Assembly (NCBI GenBank): GCA_030762895.1
Contig: CM061065.1
Span: 72,801,676-72,865,675 of the forward strand
Reading direction: 5' to 3'
Source of the DNA: Sophora flavescens
Taxonomy: Eukaryota > Streptophyta > Magnoliopsida > Fabales > Fabaceae
DNA length: 64,000 nucleotides
Positions 44,367 to 56,055 of this stretch are shown here, piece after piece. Within the stretch, counting starts at the first letter, position 1; every line of letters starts with the position of its first letter. The notes below the pieces were generated by a model. The model did no database searches, had not been told where the DNA came from, and worked only from the letters and a program-made list of their open reading frames with translations. The position numbers were made by a program, and so were the translations under genes.

Positions 44367-45177
44367 AAGACAACTAGAAACATTATGCTTCCAAGCTTCT
44401 TCCACAATTTTAGAACAATCCAAGTGACTTTCCCACATTCTCATAAATTTAAAAGAACTAAAGTTTCTGTTCTCCTTTCTCAAATCCAGCAACAAGGGAA
44501 AATGACCTGATCTATTTCTAGTAAGTGTGCAACATGAAACTACAGTCCAGTAATTAAGCAATGAATCATTGCAAACTACACAATCTAACCTTTTTTCTGT
44601 GAGATTGGCTCCTCTCCTCACATTAGACCAGGTGAATTGTGCTCCTCTTGTAAGAACGTGAGTTAAATTGTTGCAATCAGTCCATTGCTTGAAATCATCA
44701 TTGGCAATTTGTAAAGGCCTGCCATTACCCTTGTATTCTTGACAACCAAGCATCACATTGAAATCTCCAAGAAAACACCAAGGCTATTGATAGTTCTATT
44801 GAAGTGTATTAAACTCATGCCATAACCTCCTTCTTTGCAGATAAGAATTGGAACCATATATATATAGCTGATAAGAAGATTGGTTGTCCATCAATCAAAA
44901 CCGAAAATGACACGTGCTGATCAGAAGAGGCAACGATATTTGGATTCAAATTCTCCACACAAGCACACCAGAGATCTGATCCTGCAGATTCCCTATTATT
45001 TATAGCAAAAAGCTTCATTCTAATGCTCTTCCAGAAAGATAAAGGGAAATCATTATCATTCATCCATGGTTCAGATATAAACACAAAATCAGGTTTGTGA
45101 GAAATACATAACCATTTAAGAACCAACCCGGTAGACGGGTTGGCTATATCTCTCGCATTCCAATATAGGCACTTCAT
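44367..45177 (-). pseudogene. LINE ORF2: endonuclease domain, truncated
   Basis: L1-like plant LINE. ORF2 begins at ATG 45177 (MKCLYWNARDIANPSTG) and encodes the start of an APE-type endonuclease (HKPDFVFISEPWM, a degraded copy of the metal-binding Glu block). After a stop near 44815 and a frame change it continues at 44756 (RPLQIANDDFKQWTD, AQFTWSN, TEKRLDCVVCND, RSGHFPLLLDL). It is cut at 44366 by the LTR. The reverse transcriptase part is missing from the window. Confidence 0.88.
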
Positions 45178-45604
45178 AGAGAAGGTGATCTAGAATCTGC
45201 CCTAGATCGGGTATTGTATCCAGCAGTTAGCATTGCCTTCTTACTTTTTTGCCTCATTATTTTCTTCTTTGATTTAGACATCACCACCTCAAAATCATCC
45301 TCAACATGATTCTGATTCTGAGTAGGTGATACAGAATCCTCAATTTCTTCCTCAATGATATCATTCTAGTTGTTATGCAGAAAATTGAGGTCTTTCCTAA
45401 CTGTATTCGAGGCTACTTTAACATTAGACTGATTCACATCCTTCCCTTGAACATTACAATGAGCATCATCATTAGCAAGAGAGGATATCACATTCTCTCC
45501 CTCAGGAGTCTCCTTAACAACCCCATCAGAGGATATATGTGAGATATTTGGAGTATTCAAATTAGAGTCTGCATTAACAAATCCTAAAATAGGAGTAGGA
45601 TTAT
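45174..45604 (-). pseudogene. LINE ORF1 C-terminal part
   Basis: Hydrophilic frame upstream of ORF2. It has one in-frame TAG at 45366-45368 and ends with a lysine-rich stretch (SKSKKKIMRQKSKKAM). Its TGA stop at 45174-45176 overlaps the ORF2 ATG at 45175-45177 (ATGA), so ORF2 would be reached by re-initiation. The Tat element insertion at 45605 splits it from 56056-56200. Confidence 0.75.
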
Positions 45605-46264
45605 TGTACCGGCCGAGGTTACTAACCCGGCCACCGAGCTCAAGTACCCGGCCCAGTCCGGAAATTAAGGATAATAAATCAACGATCACTTAATTAAAGG
45701 AATAAGATATTGATATTAAATCCTGATATTATCTAGAATAACCTTATCTGGTTAAAAGAGATAATATCCCTTAAATTAAGGAATCATATCTCAAAAGAGA
45801 TATCAAGAGACAAATCATATCTCAAAAGAGATATCAAGAGACAAATCATATCTCAAAAGAGATATTAAGAGATAAATCAAATCTCTAAAAGATATTAATA
45901 GATAAATCAGATCTCTAAGAGATAGGGGAATCCTATTATAAAAGGAGGAGTACCCCTCATAAGAGACTCACTTTTCACTGAACACAGGTGACTCTCTCTT
46001 AAGCGTATTAGAGAAACTAGCGTCGACCAAGAGACCATCAGAAAGTCCTTGCTCCCTAGTATTCGTCCGATACAAAATTAAGAGATCGAGATCACCACGG
46101 CCAAGGGTTGAATCAAGAACTACGTCCGGCTTTGATTCCCTTCGGGATACGTAGGACCGGAATTACTGAATTCTGTCAAGCCAAATCCCAAAACAACCCC
46201 AATTATTCATCCTTGGTTTGACGTTCACAGCAGGGCTCCGGTAAACCGGATCTCGGCAGGAACA
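45605..46264 (+). repeat. Tat element 5' LTR
   Basis: 660 bp. Contains tandem copies of ATCTCAAAAGAGATATCAAGAGACAA (about 45785-45860) and a TATA-like TATTATAAAAGG near 45933. Followed directly by the primer site. Confidence 0.95.
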
Positions 46265-46283
46265 TTTGGCGCCCACCGTGGGG
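46265..46283 (+). other. Primer binding site of the Tat element
   Basis: TTTGGCGCCCACCGTGGGG directly after the 5' LTR. This is the common primer-site motif of plant Tat elements; I did not assign the tRNA. Confidence 0.75.
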
Positions 46284-46363
46284 CCGAGGCGAAACTTTCC
46301 CCGGTTCCACAAGAAAAGCTCGATGGTGACCACACGGAATGGACTGCTAGGAGGGGGAGCAGC

Positions 46364-47450
46364 ATGAATCACGAGGGTCATGAGGCTTCGGACGCCCAGA
46401 ACCATGACAATCATCTTTTCTCCCCCCACTGTGAAGATAACCCTCGGTTGGAGGAAATTATGAAGCAACTCCAGCAGCTTTGGAAGGAGAACGAGGAGAT
46501 ACGGGCGCAAAATCAGAAGCTTTTGAAAGCCCGAAAAAGGGAAAGGTCCCTGACACCTTCAGACGGAGAGCAATCCTCACCCGAGACCGGCCAGAAGGAT
46601 CCTCCGGCGCACTCTCCTCGGGGCACTAACCGAGCATCCAAAACCAAACCCCCTCCCGGGGCTTCAGAAGTCAAGTCCCACACAGAGAGGACTAGTCAAA
46701 GGAAGGACATCAGACCGACGTCCGAGGCTCCCCTTCACCGAGGACATTAACGAGGTAAATGTGCCAACCCATTTTAAGCCCCATAACATCGACAAATTCA
46801 ACGGCACCACTGACCCAACCGAGCATGTGGAGTCCTTTATTTCCTCTATTTACTTGGTGACTGATTCGGAGGCCGTCATGTGCAAAGTTTTTCCAACTAC
46901 CCTGCAAGGCCCAGCTCTGACCTGGTTAACAAATCTGCCACCTCGGTCAATCGATTCCTTTGATGTGCTCATAACCAAGTTCACTGCACAATTTGCGGCA
47001 AGCCGAAGGCACAGGAGGCACTCAGTCTCACTGGTAAATTTCAAGCAGGAAAGGAATGAATCACTCAGAGATTACATGGCCCGCTTCAATGCAAAGCAGA
47101 TCCTGATCCCCAATATGAGCTCGGAACTCTGCCTCCACACCGTCATGGCTGGTCTTAAGCCAGGACCATTCTTCGAGTACCTATCTCGGAAGCCACCAAG
47201 AGATTTTGAGGAGCTACAGGAAAAGGCTACAGGTTTCATGAACTCGGAAGAGATGCTGGAATTTAAAAGGAGAGAAAGAGGTTACGAGGAGAAGAGCTCA
47301 GCCTCGAACCAAGACAAACAGGGGGTCTGACTCACAAAGGACCCAAAAAACCAATGAAAGAGAACTCCCGCAGAGGCATTCCAGGTATCCATCTTACACT
47401 CTGCTGAACCAATCTCGGGCAGCCATCCTTCAGGAGGTATGCAGAGCAGA
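46364..47450 (+). pseudogene. Tat gag
   Basis: Begins MNHEGHEASDAQ at 46364 and runs through a coiled-coil-like segment (EEIMKQLQQLWKENEEIRAQ). It shifts frame near 46715 (FTEDINEVNVPTHFKPHNID). The core retrotransposon gag domain lies at 46761-47330 (TTDPTEHVESF, ALTWLTNLPPRSIDSF, ESLRDYMARFNAKQ, FMNSEEMLEFKRRERG). A second frame change near 47330 precedes the AILQEVCRAELLTLPEP region. Gag would form the capsid; here it is interrupted at least twice. Confidence 0.88.
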
Positions 47451-48640
47451 ATTGCTTACCTTACCTGAACCGTCCAAAACATTGGACAATGCTGACAGAA
47501 GCAAAGAATGCATGTGGCATCAGAACTATGGACACTCCACTGAAGAGTGCAGAACACTCCAGAAAAAGATTGAGGAGTTGGTGCAAGCAGGCCGTCTTGA
47601 TCGATTCGTCCGTCGAGATGACAAGGGAGGCAGACAACTCGGCCGAAGACAACGAAGACACGGTCATGATGACCGAGACCGAGATGCAAACAATCGAAGA
47701 AATCATCATGGCGGAGATCGCCTGAACAACCAAAGGCCCCCTGTCGAAGAATCGGAGGGAGGAATCAGGGGGGTCATCAATACAATCTCGGGGGGATTTG
47801 CAGGAGGAGGAACAACAAGCTCGGCTCGGAGGCGGCATGTCAAAGCCCTCCGATCTGTTAGCACAGTGTCTGGAAGGCCTCCAAGAGCAAGGCCCCCCAT
47901 AACATTCACAGATGATGATTTCCAAGGGGTAGATCCCAACCAGGATGACCCGATGGTAATAACGGTCGAGCTGGCCAACTTCTCGGTCAGACGAACGCTT
48001 ATTGACCAGGGGAGCTCGGCCGATATTCTCTACCTGGAAACCTCCAAGAAGCTCGGAATCCCTGAAAAGCTGATAAAAGAGCAGGAGGACAAGCTGGTAG
48101 GGTTTGTCGGGGAACAAGTCAAGACTCGAGGATATATAGATCTCTTAACAACGTTCGGAGAAGGCAGACTCTCCAAGTCTATCAGTCAGGTATGTCATTG
48201 TAGATGCCACCACGTCGTACAATATCCTTATCGGAAGGCCGACGTTGAATGAGCTCGGGGCAATTGTCTCTACCCCACACCTGACAATTAAATTCCCAGC
48301 CGACTCAGGGGAGATAGTTTCAGTCCGAGCTGACCAAAAGCTGGCAAGGCAGTGCTATGTTGACAGCCTGAAGGTTACCCGTCACCAGGACGGCCCAAAG
48401 AAAACAGAGGATGGTAAAGCAGAGGTGGTAAGCTCGGTCAGCTCGGTAAATTCAGCAAGTACAGTCAACATGTTTGAGCTTGACCCAAGGGCGGAGATGT
48501 GTGAGACCAGAGCCGAACCAACGGAGTCTTTAGAGAGGTTCCAGTTGGGAGTCCATCCTGAACAGTGCACCCACGTCGGTAGTCAGCTGGACCCCTCACT
48601 CAGAGAAGATTCACATGGCACTAATAAGGAATGCTGACCT
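47451..48640 (+). pseudogene. Tat gag zinc knuckle and protease
   Basis: Zinc-knuckle-like CMWHQNYGHSTEEC at about 47509-47550, then a basic region (RQLGRRQRRHGHDDRDRD) and the protease with IDQGSSADILYLE at about 48001-48045. Most plant retropepsins have D-S/T-G at this place; here it is D-Q-G, as in many Tat elements. A frameshift near 48185 separates GYIDLLTTFGEG from NELGAIVSTPHLTIKFP (48254-48300). The linker to RT is repetitive in Ser and Val (SSVSSVNSAS). Another frame change occurs near 48615. Confidence 0.85.
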
Positions 48641-49735
48641 GTTCGCCTGGAAGACATCGGATATGCCGGGCATAGATCCTAACTTTATGTGCCATAAGCT
48701 GTCTATATGTCCCGAAGCTAAACCTGTAACTCAGAGAAAAAGGAAGCTGGGTGAAGAAAGGCGTCGAGCTGTGGCCGAGGAGACTTCTAAACTACTTAAA
48801 GCAAATTTCATCCGAGAGGTGAAATACACCACTTGGCTAGCCAACGTGGTATTAGTCAAAAAGGTCAATGGTAAGTGGCGCATGTGCACCGACTATACCG
48901 ACCTCAACAAGGCATGCCCAAAGGATTCATATCCCTTACCCAACATTGACAGACTGGTGGATGGGGCCTCAGGTTACAAGATTTTGTCCTTCTTGGATGC
49001 ATATTCCGATTACAACCGGATCAGGATGTACCCCCCCGACGAGGAAAAAACAGCGTTCATGACTGATGGGGATAATTACTATTACCGAGTAATGCCTTTC
49101 GGCCTAAAAATGTCGGGGCGACATATCAGAGGCTTATGGACAAGGTTTTCGCAGGCCAAATTGGAAAGAACTTAGAAGTGTATGTTGATGACATGGTAGT
49201 AAAATCCGATGATCCGAGCCAGCACCCTGCCGACCTCGAGGAAATCTTCGGCCAACTCAGAAAGTACAACATGAGGCTGAATCCAGAGAAGTGTTCTTTT
49301 GGTGTACATGGAGGAAAATTCTTGGGGTATATGCTAACCCACCGGGGCATCGAAGCCAATCCGGATAAATGCAGAGCCGTCATGGAAATGTGGAGTCCTC
49401 GGAATGTGAAGGAAATTCAGAGGCTGGCCGGCCGATTAGCCTCCCTATCCCGCTTTCTACCGAAGTCAGCAGATAAGGCAAGACCTTTTTTCCAGCTCCT
49501 GAAAAAGCCGAAGGATTTCATTTGGACTGAAGAATGTGAGAAGGCATTCGAAGATCTGAAACTCTTCTTGGCATCTCCCCCAATCCTCACTCGGCCTCAG
49601 CTCGGAAAAGATCTGTACCTATACCTTTCCTTTAATGATTATGCAATCAGTGCAGTAATTATCCAGGAAGAGGAGGAGCAACAGATGCCGATATACTATG
49701 TCAGTAGAATCTTGAAAGACGCAGAAACGTGATAC
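48615..49735 (+). pseudogene. Tat reverse transcriptase
   Basis: RT fingers (WLANVVLVKKVNGKWRMCTDY, DLNKACPKDSYPLPNIDRLVD) and palm (YYRVMPFGLK) at 48615-49110. A frameshift near 49113 follows, then the catalytic YVDDMVVKS at about 49180-49206, the thumb and the connection domain (NVKEIQRLAGRLASLSRFLP). The start of RNase H follows (YYVSRILKDAET) to the TGA at 49730. The typical Tat sequence CTDYTDLNKACPKDSYPLP is clear. Confidence 0.92.
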
Positions 49736-50449
49736 CAAGTAATTGAAAAACTGGCTCTCGCCTTAGTGATGGCAGCTCGGAGGTTACGGCCCTATTTCCA
49801 ATCTCATCAAGTCATCGTCAAGACAGATCATCCGATAAAGCAGGTACTCAGGAAACCTGATCTAGCCGGACGAATGATAACTTGGTCAGTGAAGTTGTCA
49901 GAGTTCGGTCTACGGTATGAACCGAGGGGGCCAATGAAAGCCCAGTGCCTCTCTGATTTTATTGCCGAGCTTTCTTCCAAACCAAGGTCGGAGTCCTTCC
50001 TCTGGCTCCTATACGTTGATGGATCATCTAACCTGAAAGGAAGCGGGGCTGGAATAATTCTTGAAGGACCCGACGATCTGATCCTCGAGCAATCGTTGAA
50101 GTTTGGATTCACTGCTTCAAACAATCAAGCAGAATATGAAGCCCTTATTGCTGGGCTATTGTTAGCCAAAGAAATCGGGGTTCGGGAGCTAAAATGCAGA
50201 AGTGACTCACAGCTCGTAACGGGACAAATCGCATGCAATTATTAGACAAGAGACCCCCAATTAACTAGATATCTCTGCAAGGTTAATAGTCTCATCTCCG
50301 AGTTTGAGCACTTCTCCATTGAGCACATACCTCGAGAAGAAAACTCCAAAGCAGATCTGCTTTCCAAATTAGCAAGCACAAAGAGGGCTGGCCAACTCAA
50401 AACTTTTATTCAAGAAAACCTCCTCGAGCCGAGCATCAAGAGTGCCGAA
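49736..50449 (+). pseudogene. Tat RNase H end and archaeal-type RNase H
   Basis: Continues after TGA 49730 (YQVIEKLALALVMAARRLRPYF; VKTDHPIKQVLRKPDLAGRM). A second RNase H of archaeal type follows: WLLYVDGSSNLKGSGAGIIL (about 50002-50062), ASNNQAEYEALIAGL and LKCRSDSQLVTGQI (about 50190-50232). A dual RNase H is a hallmark of Tat. A TAG at 50243-50245 interrupts it, then IEHIPREENSKADLLSKLAS. Confidence 0.9.
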
Positions 50450-51715
50450 GTGACAGTGACCGAGCACTATGACCGGGGCTGGATGACTCCGATCTGGGAG
50501 TACCTAACCTCGGACAAACTACCGGATGACCAAAGGGAGGCGAGAAGAATCCGTCTGAAATCTTGTCACTACACCATCCTCGATGGTGAGCTGTACAAAA
50601 GGGGATTCTCCAGGCCGTTGTTAAAATGCCTCACAAAGGAGCAATCCGAGTATGTAATGGATGAGATGCACCAAGGAATCTGCGGAATGCATTCAGGCGG
50701 CCGATCTTTGGCAGCTCGGATCTTGCGAGCAGGGTTCTATTGGCCAACCATGAGACTCGATTGTTCTACCTGGACCAATAAGTGTGACCCTTGTCAGAAG
50801 TTCGCCAACATAGCCCGTGCTCCAGGAGAGGAGCTCCACTCCATGTTCTCGCCATGGCCCTTTACCATATGGGGGATGGACATAGTCGGTCCTTTCCCAG
50901 TGGCCAAGGGTCAAGTCAAGTTCCTTCTGGTAGGAGTAGATTACTTCACCAAGTGGATTGAAGCAGAGCCATTGGCTACGATAACTGCCAAGAAGGTCCA
51001 GAATTTTGTATGGAAAAACATTATATGCAGGCATGGCCTTCCCTATGCAGTTGTTACAGACAACGGGAAGCAATTCACCGATAAGGAGCTCGGAGAGTTC
51101 TATTCCAACCTCGGAATTAAACACAAAGTGACCTCGGTTGAGCATCCACAAACGAATGGCCAGGCAGAGGCAGCCAATAAGGTTATTCTACACGAGCTTA
51201 AAAGAAGGCTGGGACAATCAAAAGGAGCTTGGGTTGAGCAGTTGCCAAGCATTCTGTGGGCTTACCATTGCTCGCCACAATCCTCAACGGGAGAGACACC
51301 GTTCAAACTAACCTATGGAACCGATGCAATGATTCCAGTTGAACTCGATGAGCTCTCATTTCGAAGGCAGCATCACAATGAAAGCCAAAATGATGAAGAA
51401 CTCCGAGTTGAACTCGACATGGTCGAAGAAGTCCGAGATACAACGAGGATCAGGGACGAGCTGTGCAAGCAAAAGGCAACTCAGAAGTACAACTCAAGGC
51501 TGCGCCCAAGGGAATTTGTGCAGGGCGACTTGGTACTAAGACTGCAAAGCGACGCGAGAAAAGACTCCAGGGAGGGCAAGCTCGCGGCAAATTGGTCAGG
51601 CCCATTCAGGATAGCAGAAAATCTAGGAAATGGTGCCTACAGGCTTGAGGAATTGTCAGGAAAGTCGGTTCCCAGAACATGGAACACTTCCCATCTCAAA
51701 TTTTATTTTAGCTGA
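50450..51715 (+). pseudogene. Tat integrase (frame intact)
   Basis: 421 codons open to TGA at 51713. Zinc finger (MHQGICGMHSGGRSLAARILRAGFYWPTM; CDPCQKF), catalytic Asp in IWGMDIVGPFP, Asp in AVVTDNGKQFTD and Glu in TNGQAEAANKVI, then the C-terminal domain (GDLVLRLQ, KLAANWSGPFRIAE). All catalytic residues are kept, so this domain alone could still be functional, but it has no open route from gag. Confidence 0.93.
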
Positions 51716-52554
51716 AGTTAGAAGTGATGCACTCTTTTTCCTATATCGGTCTTTTTCCCACGAGGTTTTGGCCGAGAAGGTTTTAACGAGGCACACTAGG
51801 AAAAATTAATGAATAAAAATTCTATTTTCCTTCAATTGAGCTATTATGTTAAAACTGTTAAATCCTAAAGAGGAGCTTGACCTAAAGAGGTGGTAAATCC
51901 TAAAGAGGCCAACCGAAGCCTCTACAGGTGCTTAAATCCTAAAGAGGAGCCAAAACCTAAAGAGGTGGTAAATCCTAAAGAGGCCAACCGAAGCCTCTAA
52001 AGGTGCTTAAATCCTAAAGAGGAGCCAAAACCTAAGGAGGTGCTAAACCCTGAAGAGGCCAACCGAAGCCTCTAAAGGTGCTTAAATCCTAAAGAGGAGC
52101 TAAAACCTAAGGAGGTGCTAAATCCTAAAGATGCCAACCGAAGCCTCTAAAGGTGCTTAAATCCTAAAGAGGAGCTAAAACCTAAAGAGGTGAATCCTAA
52201 AGAGGCCAACCGAAGCCTCTAAAGGTGCTTAAATCCTAAAGAGGAGCTAAAACCTAAAGAGGTGCTCAATCCTAAAGAGGCCAGCCGAAGCCTCTAAAGG
52301 TGCTTAAATCCTAAAGAGGTTAGCCGAGCCACATTCGACCGATCAGGGGCGAAGTGGCGAGCTTGTAAAGATATATCAGGTTAACGTTGATCAATCAGGG
52401 TCAACATACCGAATCCATAAAAACATCAGAAAATTTACAAAGAGCAAATAGATTCACAAGTAAAATAAGAAATTTCATTAAGATAAAAGGGGCAAGTCCC
52501 CAAATACATAAAGGTTTCACAAAAAACGATATTTACTAAACTACTTATACAACT
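51716..52554. repeat. Spacer with six 75-bp tandem repeats between convergent genes
   Basis: Six units with CCAACCGAAGCCTCT at 51909, 51984, 52059, 52134, 52206 and CCAGCCGAAGCCTCT at 52281, spaced 75 bases (72 once). Each has ATCCTAAAGAGG twice. They lie between the end of pol (plus) and the end of the antisense gene (minus). The rest (52330-52554) is AT-rich with no gene. Confidence 0.9.
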
Positions 52555-54664
52555 TCAGGACTCGAGGTCCACCTCGGCATTGGGAGCGGTGATGTCAATC
52601 TGGCCAGGTTGGCCCACTTCACCTTCCGGTCCCTCCTCGTCCAATTGGTCCTCGCCCTCTTCTCCATGAGTTGCGGCCTCCTCATCCTCATCCTCATCCT
52701 CCAGCTCAGCCAATGGCACAAGGAACCCATCTCGGTTGAAATCCTTATCCACGTCGGTGCTGGAGAAGTCGGCAGTAGGGTTGAAGTGCTGGAGTTGCTT
52801 CACGGCTCCGGAGAAACCGTTAACATGCTCCCTCATGATTGAAGTCTCAGCTTCAGCTAGATCAGCACGGAGCCTCCGATTCTCCTCCTTCTCAGCCTCC
52901 AGTAACTTCCGCAACTCCTGGCTGACTTCTTTCTCGGCTTCCAGCCCTTTCACTACATTCTGAAGATTAAGTTGGTCAGTTCTCTCCGCTTCTAGCTCGG
53001 CCGTAAGAGTAGCTCGGCCTTCTTCCGGCTGCATCTTCTGGGCCTTCAGCTGACCGATGACCCGGCCTTGTTCCTCACACTTGGCCAGGGCCTGAGCAAG
53101 CTCATCTCTCACCCTCAAGGCTCGGGCCGCATCCTCCCTCATCATCTCTATCTTCTTCGCATTATCAATACGGTGCTGGCTCCAGAAGCGTGTGATGGAG
53201 GCAATGCGGAGAGCATAGGCGCCAGCCGCCTCCATACTTTCCTTAGGGCCCTGTTCTAGCAGCAACCGGGCATCGGATGACTTCAGCACCTAGCCATCAA
53301 TTAGGCCAGCAGGATCGAACTCATCGCCCCAGAGCGAGCTGATCCCCGGATTACAATTACCGTTGTACCATTTGGTGTCCGAAGTGAGATCGGTCACCAA
53401 AGGAGCATTGCTCGGCCGGCTACCGGAAGGAGGAGTCTCTCCGATCATCAGTTGCGGGGGAGAGTTTCCGGTTGGCACCTCGGGCTCCGGATCAGCCCTC
53501 GTCCTCTTCGAAGGACGAATGTTCAACTCAGAAGCTTCAGCAGACTTCTTCTTTTTCCCCTTAATATTGGTAGCGGCAGCTGATCCACCAGCAGCCGACT
53601 TCTTCATCAAGGCCTTGTAGTTGAATTTTCCCATTATCACTGCAGAAAGGAGAATAGGTTAGATACAAACACACGGTTGAACAAGTAAAGCACCCAACAG
53701 CTACTACTTACACTCAAAATCGGCTTGCCGAGTTGATGACTTAGGAAGCAACAAAAGTCTGCCACAGGGCAACGGCCGAGGATAGAGTTTTAAGAACTCG
53801 ACGTCGGATCTCTCTTGCGTTGTCATGCAGCCGACGTCATAACTATTGAATTTAGTGGGGTGGGGTTGCCAGTAGAGGGGAAATCTGGAGACTCCATCCG
53901 AGTCATAGAATACAGACTCGTTCCCGCCAGTGGGCCGGACTTTGAAAAAGTCCGACTTGAAGAACTTATACGAGTACAATAACACCCCCCGACTCGGCCC
54001 CACTGAGAGAAATCCAACCGACCCGGTCCCCAAATATGACCTTGTAAAAATAAAGGAAGACTGGAGCAGTGGCCACTACCCCTATCTGTTCACACAGGAT
54101 CTGGAAGGCCTTTAAAAAGGCCCGGCTGTTCGGGTGGAGCTGGGTAAGAACGACATTCATAATTTTTAACACATCACACTCAAACTGGGAAAAAGGGAGA
54201 CGGACTCCAATTTGTGAAAATAGGGTTTTATATACATAGGTGAAAGAGGGTTGCCCTGGAGCAGGATGAAGAAAGACATGTTCATCCCCAGAACATGGAA
54301 GACACTCCACACCGCCTTCAAGGGAAGAAATTTTGTTTTGTAATGAGGAGAGGGATTCAAAATTCCTAAAGTTGGAGTGAAAGGCCCCTACATCTGGCTT
54401 CACCCAGAAATACCCAAGAATAATGATATCTGGGTATGGCACTCTGGGCGTTCTGGTAGTACGCCTGCGACGTTTGGGAACGTGAACTGCATCAGCCATG
54501 GCTGAGCTGTTCCCATCGGAGGAGGAAGAGCCACCAACGGCACCACCACCACCATGAGAGGAGGATGGGGAAGAATGGGGAGAGCCCCCAATTAGACGAA
54601 TTTCAGGCTCTACAACCTGAACTCCAGAAGAGACATCCTGGGACACCACAAATGAAGATTCCAT
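52555..54664 (-). CDS. Antisense spliced gene inside the Tat element
   Basis: Exon 1 54664-53712 and exon 2 53639-52555, joined in frame by a 72-bp intron (GTAAGT donor at 53711, CTGCAG acceptor ending at 53640). About 678 codons. The N-terminal part has Ser/Gly-rich and basic stretches (KRRRRTTRTPRVPYPD). It then shows a 'putative gypsy type transposon' domain (Pfam PF04195-like) with VRLPFSQFECDVL and QLHPNSRAFLKAFQILCEQIG. Exon 2 has a basic NIKGKKKKSAEASE, a long coiled coil (ELEAERTDQLNLQNVVKGLEAEK...) and an acidic tail (ELEDEDEDEEAATHGEEGED). Lesions: a frameshift near 53995 and one in-frame TAG at 53290. Function unknown; such antisense frames occur in some Tat elements. Confidence 0.75.
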
Positions 54665-55390
54665 GGAGGAGTAATCACGAAAGTAAAAAGCCAGGAAACT
54701 TGAAAGAGAGAAGTAGGGCGTACCTGCAGCAGAAGGGAAGTATAAACGCTCGGGCTAGAAATGACACAATAAAGAGGTCTAGGGTTCACTGAAGCACAAG
54801 GACCTATGGCCTCGTCCTAATTTATGAAAAACGATAGCAACACCTCCCCCTTGCATTAATGAGGGTTGTTGGGCGAGAGCAGGGAGACGTCCCCTCGCAT
54901 CTCTGACCGAATTCGCCAACCAAATGGGAAAGCCACACGTGGCAGTAATGTCAGGGTATAAACCTCCCTCACGGGAAACTAGGAGCACGCCAAGGAGCAC
55001 GCCGCAATCCATAAATCTCGGGAACAGTACCACGAGGGCCACGTGTCGCACAAGGTAACGTTTCTTTTCCATCTCGAGGCTCGAAAAAGTATGACCTCAG
55101 TACAAAACAAGTAATCACCTCCACCTCGGCTTACCTCGACTCCAACAGAAAAGCTTTCACGTCGTTGGCTCGAAGCTTGGGGGGCTTGTGTATGAGCCGA
55201 GATACAGAGTGACACAGGCTCGGCCACCCGAACCGCTCACCGAGTTGGAGGACGAATATATATAAGCAGGGTATGAAGCTCGGCCAAGGGCCTCACCTGG
55301 CCTAAAGACAAAAAATGAAACCGAGTTCCTAAGCTCGGCTAACATCATGAAAGCTTTTACACTTGATCAACTCAAAGCTTGGGGGGCTTG
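54665..55390. promoter_or_regulatory. Region upstream of the antisense gene, and 3' LTR boundary
   Basis: No gene. It should hold the promoter of the antisense frame (minus strand); GTTTATACTT at about 54747-54756 is a weak TATA candidate. A run of CTCGG/CCGAG motifs (55085-55345) and the polypurine tract AAGCTTGGGGGGCTTG (55375-55390) precede the LTR. A second copy of AGCTTGGGGGGCTTGTGTA lies at about 55174-55192. Confidence 0.55.
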
Positions 55391-56050
55391 TGTACTGGCC
55401 GAGGTTACTAACCCGGCCACCGAGCTCAAGTACCCGGCCCAGTCCGAAAATTAAGGATAATAAATCAACGACCACTTAATTAAAGGAATAAGATATTGAT
55501 ATTAAATCCTAATATTATCTAAAATAACCTTATCTGGTTAAAAGAGATAATATCCCTTAAATTAAGGAATCATATCTCAAAAGAGATATCAAGAGACAAA
55601 TCATATCTCAAAAGAGATATCAAGAGACAAATCATATCTCAAAAGAGATATTAAGAGATAAATCAAATCTCTAAAAGATATTAAGAGATAAATCAGATCT
55701 CTAAGAGATAGGGGAATCCTATTATAAAAGGAAGAGTACCCCTCATAAGAGACTCACTTTTCACTGAACATAGGTGACTCTCTCTTAAGCGTATTAGAGA
55801 AACTAGCGTTGACCAAGAGACTATCAAAAAGTCCTTGCTCCCTAGTATTCGTCTGATACAAAATTAAGAGATCGAGATCACCACGGCCAAGGATTGAATC
55901 AAGAACTACGTCCGGCTTTGATTCCCTTCGGGATACGTAGGACCGGAATTACTGAATTCTGTCAAGCCAAATCCCAAAACAACCCCAATTATTCATCCTT
56001 GGTTTGACGTTCACGGCAGGGCTCCGGTAAACCGGATCTCGGCAGGAACA
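55391..56050 (+). repeat. Tat element 3' LTR
   Basis: 660 bp, TGTACTGGCCGAGG to GGCAGGAACA. It differs from the 5' LTR by a dozen or so substitutions, mainly C/T and G/A. Confidence 0.95.
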
Positions 56051-56055
56051 ATTAT

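Larger units (their letters stand above)
45605..56050 (+). mobile_element. Tat-lineage Ty3/gypsy retrotransposon
   Basis: 10446 bp with perfect ATTAT duplications (45600-45604 and 56051-56055) and two 660-bp LTRs (TGTACCGGCCGAGG...GGCAGGAACA). Plus-strand gag-pol carries an extra archaeal-type RNase H between RNase H and integrase, diagnostic of Tat. A tandem repeat, an antisense gene and a polypurine tract (AAGCTTGGGGGGCTTG, 55375-55390) follow. GC content is visibly higher than in neighbouring DNA. The two LTRs differ at a dozen or so sites by eye. Confidence 0.95.

Noticed and set aside
47461..48117. 218-codon minus frame opposite Tat gag and protease
   Set aside because: Cysteine- and serine-rich composition and exact overlap with known gag/protease coding sequence show it is a shadow frame.
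50693..51151. Minus frame opposite Tat integrase
   Set aside because: Complement of a conserved integrase domain; no start context or recognisable features.
53363..53620. Plus frame opposite exon 2 of the antisense gene
   Set aside because: Shadow of the coiled-coil gene; its composition follows from the complement of a Lys/Ser/Pro-rich region.
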